Positions 15,736 to 23,760 of a stretch of 39,614 nucleotides of DNA are shown piece by piece. The stretch lies in contig JBIOJM010000053.1 in assembly GCA_044450785.1 (NCBI GenBank), forward strand, positions 1 to 39,614, given 5' to 3'. The stretch is from JBIOJM01 sp044450785. Lineage in GTDB: Bacteria > Planctomycetota > Planctomycetia > Isosphaerales > Isosphaeraceae. The first letter of the stretch is position 1; every line of letters begins with the position of its first letter. The translations under genes and the position numbers were made by a program. A model generated the notes under the pieces. It searched no databases, was not told the origin of the DNA, and worked only from the letters and a program-made list of their open reading frames with translations.

Positions 15736-16377
15736 ATGACAAAAGTCACAAAGGTGCGTCTCCGATTCGCCAAATGCGGTGATCTTCGCCTGGTCAGCCA
15801 TCATGACATCATGCGCTGTCTGGAGCGGATGTTGCGCCGCGCGCAGATCCCCATGGCCCTGAGCCAGGGGTTCAACCCGCGGCCCAAGATCATCTTTGCC
15901 CTGGCTCTGGGGGTGGGGATCGAGGGTCGTAGCGAGGTCGTCGACCTCGAACTGTCCGAGGCGTGGGAGCCGTCCGAGTTGCTGCGTAGCCTGAGGACGG
16001 TGGCCCCCCCAGGGTTTGACTGGAACGATGCCCGCCCGCTGCCGCCGGATGCGCGTCCGCCCCGGCCCAGGACGGTCGAGTATTGCGTACCGGTCCCCGC
16101 CGACCGCCGCCTCGCGGCCGAGCTTCGTTTGCAGTCGCTGCTCGCCAGTGCAAGCTGGCCCTTCACGCGGCGAAGGCCCCATCGCGAGTCGACTTTCGAC
16201 TTGCGCTCTCAACTGATCGGGGCCGAGCTGACGGTCGAGGGCGTGCTGCTTTTTCGTTTGAAAGTGTCTCCCGATGGCTCCGCCCGTCCCGAAGAACTGC
16301 TCGAGGCGCTCGCGGTTCGCGACCTGCTGGACAACGGGGCCGTACTGTCCCGCACTGACGTAGAGCTTGACGGGTGA
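15736..16377 (+). CDS. DUF2344 (radical-SAM-linked) protein
   Basis: A 213-residue protein with the DUF2344/TIGR03936 pattern: VRLRFAKCGDLRLVSHHDIM, CLERMLRRAQIPMALSQGFN, PRPKIIFALALGVGIEGRSE and VDLELSE. Members are often fused to, or sit beside, a B12-binding radical SAM protein and next to RNase E/G, which fits the following gene; no radical SAM gene is in this window. The function is unknown; a role in RNA or ribosome modification has been supposed from context. I chose the ATG at 15736 because the conserved VRLRFAK follows it directly; the open frame extends to 15637. The gap to the RNase gene is 63 bases. Confidence 0.82.
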   Translation: MTKVTKVRLRFAKCGDLRLVSHHDIMRCLERMLRRAQIPMALSQGFNPRPKIIFALALGVGIEGRSEVVDLELSEAWEPSELLRSLRTVAPPGFDWNDARPLPPDARPPRPRTVEYCVPVPADRRLAAELRLQSLLASASWPFTRRRPHRESTFDLRSQLIGAELTVEGVLLFRLKVSPDGSARPEELLEALAVRDLLDNGAVLSRTDVELDG

Positions 16378-16440
16378 TTTTTTCCTCCACCACCGAACAC
16401 AGACGCCGAGCTGTCGGCGCAAGTCCCGGAAAGAGACCGC

Positions 16441-19400
16441 ATGAAGAAAGAAATGCTGATCAATGTGCTTCAGCCTGAGGAATGCCGGATCGCCATCATC
16501 GAGGACGGCGTTCTCGAAGAGCTTTACGTGGAGCGGACCAGCCATGAGAGCTATACGGGCAACATTTACAAGGGCAGGATCGTCAACCTTGAGCCGGCCA
16601 TCCAGGCTGTATTCGTCGATTTCTCGGTCGGGCGCAATGGGTTTCTTCACGTCTCGGATATCGAGGCCCAGTACTTCGATCGCAATCCGGCCGCCCGCGG
16701 CGAGCCCGAGCCGGGCCCGCGCGATCGGGAACGCGACCGGCCGCGCGAGCCGCGTCGTGATCGCGAGCGAGGCCGGGTACGTGATGATCGCCGCCGCGCG
16801 CCGGCTCCGGCTCCGGCTCCGGAGCCGAATGACGCGCCGCCCTTGACACCGCCGCCTGCCCCGCCTCGGCTCGAAGAGCGGCCCCGAGAGCGGGCGCGCG
16901 AACCCGAGCGCCGCGAGCGTGACCAGGAGCGAGGCGGCGAACGCGAACGCCCCGATCAGTCGATCCGAGGCCGTCGCGATCGTTCGGAGCCACGCCCCCC
17001 GCGGCGGTTCGGAGAGGGATTGATCGAGCCGGGCGAACTCCGGCCCGAACCATCTCGACCGGCCGAATCAGCGCCGTCACAACCCCGGCTGCCATTCCAG
17101 GAAGAGCCGCCGCAGGCATCGCTTGAAACGCCAGCCCCCCCCTTCTCCGCGTGGCCTGAAACCCTGGAACGACCCTGGGAACAGGAGGTCCTCCGGACGC
17201 GCGACGCGGAGCCCGAGTTTGGCCGGACACCGCCACGGCCTTTCGAGAGAGGGCGATCAGATGACGAGCCGGAGGTGCCGGCGGAGCGAGGAGACCGGCC
17301 GCTTGACCCCTTCGATCCCGACCTGCCTCCCAGTCGGACCCAGCGCCCCAGGGTCCCGACTCGCCCCGGCGAAGCCGAGGACAAGGAGCGGGAACGACAC
17401 CGCGTCCCCGAGCCCCTTCCTCCCGGATCCGAGCAGAGGGGACGCACCGGCGAGAAAATCGGCGACCCCGCGCTGGATCGCCCCTTCGGCCGGGAGCCGA
17501 AGAGGGGGCGAGGACGAGGGCGTCCATCACCCTCGCCGGGCCGGATGCGTCCCGCGCCGCCCTCCGATCGCGAAGGTGCATCGAGTCCGGAGAGTCTACC
17601 AGACATCGGCCCCGACGACAGAATCGGCGAACCGGATCACGGGGGCGTCCCGCGGGTCGGCGAGCCGCCCAGGCGCCGAGGCGGCCGCGCGGCCATCCGC
17701 TCGAGAGGGGGCGAGATGGACCAGCCCCGCGAAGTCCGTCCTGCTCCGGAGCCCGGCCCGGAGCGCCCGGCGCGGAGGCAGCCTGCTCCGGGCGAGTTCG
17801 AGCCCGGCGGAGACCGGCCCGCGGTGCCAGGACGTCCCGCCGATTCCGAGCGCCGGCGTCCCCCAGGGACTTCGGTGCCGGCTCGCGAGCACGACCGAGA
17901 CCGAGATCGAGACCGCGAACGCCTCCTCCCGCATGGCCGGGCGGGTGAGCCCGGCTATGTGCCACGCCGTGAACGGCAGCGCGCCGGCGACCCGGCGTTC
18001 GGAGCGGACCTCTTTCCCCCCGGCGCGGAATCGCCGGAACGCGACGTCGAACCCGACCTGGCCGGCCAGGCCGGCCTCGGTGCGCCCGATCTCGCGCCGG
18101 ACGACGAACCCGGCCTGTTCGCCGACATGGGTACCGGCGGCGCGGCCGGCGCGCCCAGATCCGACCCGCGCCGCAGGCGCCGCCGCCGCGGGCGAAGGAC
18201 CGAACGCGAACCCGATCGCCCCAGACTAGCGCCCTCCTCCTTGTCCCCCGGCGATGAACTCGAGGCGCATTACGAAGGATTCACCTCGGACGTCGAGCCC
18301 ACCCTGTCATTCGCACGCGACCGCGCCCCCGACGATGAGGTGCTGGGCGATCTGGAGGATCTCGATCTGGAAGAGGTGGGTGGTGCCGGACGCGGCACGC
18401 TCGAAGACGATGATTTCATCGGCGACGAGCTGACCGAGCGCCCTGCCGTCGTAGTCGAGGAAGAGATCGACGACGAGCTCGAGCAGGAGATCCGTCGAGA
18501 GATCGTCGAGATCGAAGAGCTCGAGCGCGAGATGGGCCTGCGCGGCCCTGCCGAATCTGGTGCAAAACGTGGAGACGAGCTGGCGCGGGGCGGGCGGTTC
18601 ACGCGAGGACGCGGGCTCGTCAAACCCCCGATCCAGGAGATCTTCCGCCGCGGTGACGAAGTACTCGTCCAGGTCATCAAGGAAAGCATCGGGACCAAGG
18701 GACCGACCCTCTCGACCTACATCAGCATCCCCGGCCGATATCTCGTGCTCATGCCCGGGCTCAACCGCGTCGGCGTCTCGCGCAAGATCGTCGATGAAGG
18801 CCAGCGCCGTAAGCTGCGCGAGATCATGCACGAGCTGAACCCGCCCAAGGGACTGGGCTTCATCGTCCGGACCGCGGGTCTGGAACGGACCAAGCGCGAA
18901 CTGGCACGCGACCTCGCCTACCTGCTCCGGCTCTGGAAGGTCATCCTCCGCCGGATCAAGCAGTCCAAGGCACCCACCCCCATCTACCAAGAATCGGACA
19001 TGATCATCCGGACCATCCGAGACATCTTCAACTCGGAAATCGATACCATCTGGATCGACGAGCCCTCGGCCTTCGAGCGCGCCCAGGACTTCCTCCGCGT
19101 CGTCATGCCCCGGTTCGTCAACCGCCTCAAGCTCTATGATGAAAAAGTACCCCTCTTTCACAAGTACGGCATCGAGGACGAGATCGCCAGGATCCAGCGC
19201 CGGCATGTGCCGCTTCCGGAAGGGGGCTCGATCGTCATCGACCCGACCGAAGCCCTGGTGGCCATCGACGTCAATTCGGGTAATTTCCGGGTCGAGGACG
19301 ATGCCGAGCGAACCGCGTACGAAATGAACTTGAGGGCAGCCAAGGAGATCGCCCGGCAGCTCCGGCTTCGCGACCTGGGGGGTGTGATCGTCAACGACTT

Positions 19401-19890
19401 TATCGACATGCGCGAGGAGCGGCATCGCCGTGGCGTGGAGCGGGCCTTACGCGAGGCCATCAAGCGCGACCGGGCTCGAACCAAGATCCTTCGCATGAGC
19501 GCCTTCGGCTTGATCGAGATGACTCGCCAGCGAATCCGCCCAAGCTTGAAGAAATCGATTTACGAAGACTGCCCGCACTGCGGAGGCGCGGGGGTTGCCA
19601 AGACGGCCGAGAGCATGGCCATCGACGTCATGCGGCTGCTGGCGCTCGCCACCCATCGCGATGAGATCCGCCGCATTGCGATCTCCGTCAACCCCAGCGT
19701 GGCCACCTACCTCAGCAACCGAAAACGGAAGGAGGTCGCCAGGTTTGAATCCGAGTGCAACATCGCGATTCAGATCGGCTTCCAGGAGAACGCTCCGGCC
19801 GAACACCTGAAAATCGAGTGTTTTGACGCCAACGGCAACGAGGTCCGGCTGCACCCAATGCCCGCCGCCACTCACAAGCGAGGGCATTGA
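16441..19890 (+). CDS. rng: Ribonuclease E/G family endoribonuclease with a very large insert in the S1 domain
   Basis: A 1149-residue RNase E/G; it cuts single-stranded RNA in mRNA decay and rRNA maturation. The N-terminus MKKEMLINVLQPEECRIAII and the first part of the S1 domain (GNIYKGRIVNLEPAIQAVFV, RNGFLHVSDIEAQYFD, about residues 40-80) are normal. Then about residues 82-727 are a low-complexity Arg/Pro/Glu/Asp/Gly-rich insert. The S1 domain resumes at about 731 with IQEIFRRGDEVLVQVIKES and continues to LVLMPGLNRVGVSRKI. The catalytic part is complete: IDVNSGNF with D943, VIVNDFIDM with D986, and the zinc-link CPHCGGAG with C1044 and C1047. There is no long C-terminal scaffold as in E. 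coli RNase E. The insert may take over that role (inference). Confidence 0.92.
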   Translation: MKKEMLINVLQPEECRIAIIEDGVLEELYVERTSHESYTGNIYKGRIVNLEPAIQAVFVDFSVGRNGFLHVSDIEAQYFDRNPAARGEPEPGPRDRERDRPREPRRDRERGRVRDDRRRAPAPAPAPEPNDAPPLTPPPAPPRLEERPRERAREPERRERDQERGGERERPDQSIRGRRDRSEPRPPRRFGEGLIEPGELRPEPSRPAESAPSQPRLPFQEEPPQASLETPAPPFSAWPETLERPWEQEVLRTRDAEPEFGRTPPRPFERGRSDDEPEVPAERGDRPLDPFDPDLPPSRTQRPRVPTRPGEAEDKERERHRVPEPLPPGSEQRGRTGEKIGDPALDRPFGREPKRGRGRGRPSPSPGRMRPAPPSDREGASSPESLPDIGPDDRIGEPDHGGVPRVGEPPRRRGGRAAIRSRGGEMDQPREVRPAPEPGPERPARRQPAPGEFEPGGDRPAVPGRPADSERRRPPGTSVPAREHDRDRDRDRERLLPHGRAGEPGYVPRRERQRAGDPAFGADLFPPGAESPERDVEPDLAGQAGLGAPDLAPDDEPGLFADMGTGGAAGAPRSDPRRRRRRRGRRTEREPDRPRLAPSSLSPGDELEAHYEGFTSDVEPTLSFARDRAPDDEVLGDLEDLDLEEVGGAGRGTLEDDDFIGDELTERPAVVVEEEIDDELEQEIRREIVEIEELEREMGLRGPAESGAKRGDELARGGRFTRGRGLVKPPIQEIFRRGDEVLVQVIKESIGTKGPTLSTYISIPGRYLVLMPGLNRVGVSRKIVDEGQRRKLREIMHELNPPKGLGFIVRTAGLERTKRELARDLAYLLRLWKVILRRIKQSKAPTPIYQESDMIIRTIRDIFNSEIDTIWIDEPSAFERAQDFLRVVMPRFVNRLKLYDEKVPLFHKYGIEDEIARIQRRHVPLPEGGSIVIDPTEALVAIDVNSGNFRVEDDAERTAYEMNLRAAKEIARQLRLRDLGGVIVNDFIDMREERHRRGVERALREAIKRDRARTKILRMSAFGLIEMTRQRIRPSLKKSIYEDCPHCGGAGVAKTAESMAIDVMRLLALATHRDEIRRIAISVNPSVATYLSNRKRKEVARFESECNIAIQIGFQENAPAEHLKIECFDANGNEVRLHPMPAATHKRGH

Positions 19891-19905
19891 TCCGCTCGCT
19901 TTTTT
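19876..19905 (+). terminator. Rho-independent terminator overlapping the end of the RNase gene
   Basis: AAGCGAG (19876-19882) pairs with CTCGCTT (19895-19901) around a 12-base loop that contains the stop codon, and a run of six T follows to 19905. The loop is longer than usual, so strength is uncertain. Confidence 0.55.
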
Positions 19906-20019
19906 CGGCGCGCGCCGTGTCCGTCTCGCTGGCAGCAGCTTGCCGGCCGGCGCGCGCCTCGATCGTCTCGGATCGCCGCGTCTCGATCTTCCCTGCTAGA
20001 GTACCTTGGGAATCGTGCG

Positions 20020-21027
20020 ATGACCTTCCAGCCCGCAGCCGGTTATCCGCTTCATCGGCCACGACGCCTCCGCGGCCATCCCCGTCTCCGCGCCTTGGTC
20101 TGTGAGACGCAGTTGACCGTCGACGACCTGATTTACCCGATGTTCGTTCACCACGGAAGGAACATCCGTCGCGAGATCCCATCGATGCCCGGTCAGCATC
20201 AGCTCTCGCTCGATCGGCTGGGCGAAGCCGTCGCCGCGGTGTCCGATCTGGGCATCCCGGCGATCATCCTCTTCGGCATTCCGGAGCAGAAAGACGCTCG
20301 CGGCTCGGCCGCAGTGCGTGACGACGGCATCGTCCAGGAGGCGATCCGGGTCTCCAGGCAGGCCGCGCCGGGCCTCCTGGTGATCACTGACTTATGCTTC
20401 TGCGAGTACACGGACCACGGGCACTGTGGCCCGCTGGCCGAAATCGGCGGGCGCATCGACGTCGACAACGATGCCACGCTTCCCCTGCTGGCGGAGCAGG
20501 CGGTCAGCCACGCCCGCGCGGGCGCCGACATGATCGCCCCTTCGGGCATGATGGACGGTATGGTTCATGCAATCCGCCGGGGGCTCGACGAAGCGGGTTT
20601 CACCAACCTGCCGGTCATGTCGTACGCCGCCAAGTTCGCCAGCGGTTACTACGGCCCCTTTCGCGACGCCGCCCAAAGCGCGCCCAGCTTCGGCGATCGC
20701 CGGACCTACCAGATGGATCCGGCCAACGCGAACGAGGCCCTCCGCGAGGTCGCCCTCGACCTGGCCGAAGGCGCCGACATCGTCATGGTCAAACCCGCCC
20801 TGGCGTACCTCGACATCGTCCACCGCGTCAAACAAACCTGCGGCGTCCCCGTGGCGGCCTACAACGTTTCGGGCGAGTACGCCATGATCAAGGCCGCCGC
20901 CGCCAACGGCTGGATCGATGAGCGAAGGATCGTCCTCGAGACGCTGACCAGCATCAAGCGCGCCGGCGCCGACATGATCCTGACTTACCACGCGCTCGAC
21001 GTGGCGAAGTGGCTGCGACAGGGGTGA
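20020..21027 (+). CDS. hemB: Delta-aminolevulinic acid dehydratase (porphobilinogen synthase)
   Basis: A 335-residue enzyme that joins two 5-aminolevulinate molecules into porphobilinogen in haem and other tetrapyrrole synthesis. The two Schiff-base lysines are visible, K205 in MSYAAKFASGYYGPFR and K258 in DIVMVKPALAYLD. The metal site is the zinc type: C126, C128 and C136 in TDLCFCEYTDHGHCG. Further signatures are LIYPMFVHHGRN, ADMIAPSGMMDGMV and AYNVSGEYAMIKAAA. The ATG at 20020 gives a normal-length protein. It is followed, after a 30-base gap, by an Rpn-like gene and then by hemL, the preceding enzyme of the C5 pathway. Confidence 0.97.
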   Translation: MTFQPAAGYPLHRPRRLRGHPRLRALVCETQLTVDDLIYPMFVHHGRNIRREIPSMPGQHQLSLDRLGEAVAAVSDLGIPAIILFGIPEQKDARGSAAVRDDGIVQEAIRVSRQAAPGLLVITDLCFCEYTDHGHCGPLAEIGGRIDVDNDATLPLLAEQAVSHARAGADMIAPSGMMDGMVHAIRRGLDEAGFTNLPVMSYAAKFASGYYGPFRDAAQSAPSFGDRRTYQMDPANANEALREVALDLAEGADIVMVKPALAYLDIVHRVKQTCGVPVAAYNVSGEYAMIKAAAANGWIDERRIVLETLTSIKRAGADMILTYHALDVAKWLRQG

Positions 21028-21057
21028 GTTTCACTTGTAGCCCCGGAGCGAGATCCG

Positions 21058-21924
21058 TTGTCCAAGCAATTCGATGCGACGACCAAGGAACTTCTCGAGA
21101 GACGTCCCCGGGCCTGGCTCAAGTTTCTCCTCGGTCGAGACTTGGGCGAGGTCCGCGTGGTCAACGCCGATCTATCCACGATCACGTCCGAGGCGGACAA
21201 GGTCTTTCGGGTCGGGGGGAAGAAGCCCTGGATGGTTCACGTGGAGCTCGTGTCAAGTCGTCGGCCGGACCTACCGCTTCGCATCCAGCGGTACAACATA
21301 CTCGTTCGGTGCCGCCATAAACTGCCCGTGCAGAGCGTCGTCGTGCTCCTGCGGCGCGAGGCGGACGGGCCGAATCTCTCCGGCCTGCTTCAAGACCACC
21401 TCCCGAGCGGAGTACGCTACCACGAATTTCTGTACAATGTCGTGAGGGTCTGGGAGCGGCCCGCCGAAGAGATCCTGGCGGGGGACATCGCGACCTTGCC
21501 CCTCGCGCCAATCGCCAGCGTGTCGTCCGCGGAATTGCCCGGATTGATTCGGCGGATGGAGGACCGTCTCAAGCGCGAGGCGACCCCGGCGGAGGCCGCG
21601 GACTCGTGGACCGCCGCGTATCTTCTGATGGGTCTCGTTTATCCCGAAAACGTTGCAAAGGCTCTCCTCCAAGGAGTCCGGAACATGAAAGAATCGACGA
21701 CGTATCAGGCGATCCTGCGTGAAGGCAGGGCGGAAGGGAAGGCGGAGGGGAAGGCGGAAGAAGCCAGGCGAATCTTGCTGCGCCTGGGCCGCAAGCAGTT
21801 CGGACCGCCGAAAGCCGCCATCAAGGCAAAGATCGAGGCAATCACCGACCTCGATCGGCTCGAGCAATTGACCGTCCGGATACTCGATGCCAAGAACTGG
21901 GCTGAATTGATCGCCCTGCCTTGA
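21058..21924 (+). CDS. Rpn / DUF4351-like PD-(D/E)XK family protein
   Basis: A 288-residue protein of the type widespread in cyanobacteria and planctomycetes. It reads MSKQFDATTKELLERRPRAW at the start, WMVHVELVSSRR and LPLRIQRYNILVRCRH (the E-x-Q-like segment of the nuclease-like core), YHEFLYNVVRVWE, and a C-terminal REGRAEGKAEGKAEEARRIL repeat followed by LRLGRKQFG, as in DUF4351. Rpn proteins have been linked to recombination and to phage defence, but no role is shown here. The start is a TTG at 21058 with CGGAG nine bases before it. It sits between hemB and hemL on the same strand with small gaps (30 and 55 bases), so it looks inserted into a hem operon and is likely co-transcribed. Confidence 0.75.
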   Translation: MSKQFDATTKELLERRPRAWLKFLLGRDLGEVRVVNADLSTITSEADKVFRVGGKKPWMVHVELVSSRRPDLPLRIQRYNILVRCRHKLPVQSVVVLLRREADGPNLSGLLQDHLPSGVRYHEFLYNVVRVWERPAEEILAGDIATLPLAPIASVSSAELPGLIRRMEDRLKREATPAEAADSWTAAYLLMGLVYPENVAKALLQGVRNMKESTTYQAILREGRAEGKAEGKAEEARRILLRLGRKQFGPPKAAIKAKIEAITDLDRLEQLTVRILDAKNWAELIALP

Positions 21925-21979
21925 TCGAAGCTCTGAAGAGGAACGACGCAGAAGCAGAGGAGGCGTCAAGCGACCGACG

Positions 21980-23305
21980 ATGGATCCATCGACCCCGGCC
22001 TTGTCCAGACCCGAGTTCCGGCTTCCCCTGAGCCATCAGGCCTTCGCGCGGGCTGTTCGAGTCATCCCCGGGGGCGTCAACAGCCCGGCGCGGGCGTTCG
22101 GCGCGGTCGGCGGCGAGCCTCCGTTCATCGCCCGCGCGCAGGGAGCTTACCTCTACGACATCGACGAACACCGATATGTCGATTATGTGGGCTCGTGGGG
22201 GCCGATGATTCTGGGTCACGTCGTTCCCACGGTCCGCGACGCGGTCGCCCGTGCGCTCGATCTCGGCTCGACCTTCGGAGCGCCGACCGTACGCGAGGTC
22301 GAGATCGCCGAGATGGTGGCCGGGGCGGTCCCGTCGGTCGAAAAGGTGCGGTTCGTATCGTCGGGTACGGAGGCGATGATGTCGGCGGTGCGGGTGGCGC
22401 GCGCCATTACCGGCCGGTCCAAGATCATCAAGATGACCGGCCACTACCATGGGCATGTCGACTCCCTGCTGGTGCAGGCCGGCTCGGCCGCCACGACGCT
22501 CGGGACGCCGGACAGTCCCGGTGTGACTGAGGGAGCGGTGCGAGACACGATCCTCTGCCCGTTCAATGACGCCCAAGCCGTGCAGGAGGCCCTGACGCGG
22601 TTCCCCCGCCAGGTCGCCGCCGTCTTGCTCGAGCCGATCGCCGGCAACATGGGCCTGGTGCCACCGCGGCCGGGCTACCTCGAATCGCTGCGCGAGTTGA
22701 CCGGGAAGGACGGCTGCTTGCTCGTCTTCGACGAGGTGATGACCGGCTTCCGCGTCGCCTTCGGCGGCGCACAGGATCTGTATGGGATCACGCCCGATCT
22801 GACGGCGCTGGGGAAGGTCTTGGGTGGTGGCTTACCGGCCGCGGCCTATGGGGCGCCTGCCCTGATCATGGACCAGGTCTCACCCGTCGGTCCCATCTAC
22901 CAGGCTGGCACGCTCTCGGGGAATCCCCTCGCCATGGCCGCCGGGCTGGCAACTTTGCGCCTGCTCCACGACGAGCCCCCCTACGAGCGGCTCGAGGCGC
23001 TGACCGCACGCCTCGCCGAAGGGCTGGACCGCGCCGCCACCGACACCGGAGTACCTCATATCGTGCAGCGGGTCGGCAGCATGCTGACCCTCTTCTTCCA
23101 AACCGGCCCGGTGCACGATTACGACGACGCTCGCCGGAGCGACACCCGGCTCTTCGCTCGTTTCTTCTGGGAGATGCTTGCTCGCGGTGTCTATCTACCG
23201 TGCAGCCAGTTCGAAGCCGCCTTCGTCTCGGCGGCGCACACCGAGGATGACATCGATCAGACGATCGAGGCTGCCGTCGAAGCGCTTCGGGTCTGCGGGA
23301 GCTGA
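21980..23305 (+). CDS. hemL: Glutamate-1-semialdehyde 2,1-aminomutase
   Basis: A 441-residue PLP enzyme that turns glutamate-1-semialdehyde into 5-aminolevulinate, the substrate of HemB encoded just upstream. Signatures: IPGGVNSPARAFGAVGGEPP, YVDYVGSWGPMILGH, RFVSSGTEAMMSAVRVARAI, MTGHYHGHVDSLLVQAGS, LVFDEVMTGFRVAFGGAQ and the PLP lysine K279 in LTALGKVLGGGLP. The length and start (MDPSTPALSRPEFRLPLSHQ) are normal, with about ten extra N-terminal residues. Its presence indicates the C5 (tRNA-glutamate) route to haem. No clear terminator follows. Confidence 0.96.
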   Translation: MDPSTPALSRPEFRLPLSHQAFARAVRVIPGGVNSPARAFGAVGGEPPFIARAQGAYLYDIDEHRYVDYVGSWGPMILGHVVPTVRDAVARALDLGSTFGAPTVREVEIAEMVAGAVPSVEKVRFVSSGTEAMMSAVRVARAITGRSKIIKMTGHYHGHVDSLLVQAGSAATTLGTPDSPGVTEGAVRDTILCPFNDAQAVQEALTRFPRQVAAVLLEPIAGNMGLVPPRPGYLESLRELTGKDGCLLVFDEVMTGFRVAFGGAQDLYGITPDLTALGKVLGGGLPAAAYGAPALIMDQVSPVGPIYQAGTLSGNPLAMAAGLATLRLLHDEPPYERLEALTARLAEGLDRAATDTGVPHIVQRVGSMLTLFFQTGPVHDYDDARRSDTRLFARFFWEMLARGVYLPCSQFEAAFVSAAHTEDDIDQTIEAAVEALRVCGS

Positions 23306-23326
23306 CCCGATGCGAATTCGTCCGCG

Positions 23327-23473
23327 TTGCCCGGCAAGGTCGCTGGCACGTTGCGCAGCTACATCGAGGCCGTGGGTGGCGATCTGGAAATCATCGCTCG
23401 GTTTCCCGATCGTCCTGCCGTGCGTATCACCCAATTCAATCCCTTGGAGCGGCGCCGAGCCGCATCGGGTTGA
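23327..23473 (+). pseudogene. C-terminal fragment of an XRE-family antitoxin-type regulator
   Basis: A forward frame reads VAGTLRSYIEAVGGDLEII, ARFPDRPAVRITQF and stops at TGA 23471-23473. This is the familiar tail of XRE-type antitoxins of the HigA/YgiT-like kind (pattern TLRxYIEAxGGxLEIxARFPD). There is no start codon and no helix-turn-helix upstream, as hemL ends at 23305. It is therefore a remnant, brought in or left by a deletion. Confidence 0.65.
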
Positions 23474-23479
23474 TCGGGC

Positions 23480-23754
23480 TGCCGTACGCGCCCCGGGTGA
23501 CTCCCTCCGCAGCCACAGGCCATTGGGCGTCTTGTTGTGCTCGGCGCGCCAGCCCCCTTGGGTTTCCGGTAGAGCCGGACGTGCCGCGGCTCGCGGAACG
23601 GGTCGTCCGGGCGGCAGATCGCGCAGGTCGAGTCGGAGCCTCTCCAGTACTCGGGCTTGACGAGGAGGATCTCGGCCGGCGCGGCTCCGCCCCGCGGCTG
23701 GGCCGCAACGCCGGCCGTGACTTCGCAGTCCCGCGTCGGTTCCCTTTCTCCCAC
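23480..23754 (-). pseudogene. Possible degraded small gene of unknown family
   Basis: On the minus strand one frame reads ILLVKPEYWRGSDSTCAICR and PFREPRHVRLYRKPKGAG. A neighbouring frame then continues AEHNKTPNGLWLRRESPGA. Together these look like one short protein broken by a frameshift, with a single CxxC. I do not recognise the family and the reading may be coincidence in GC-rich DNA. Confidence 0.25.
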
Positions 23755-23760
23755 CCGAGC

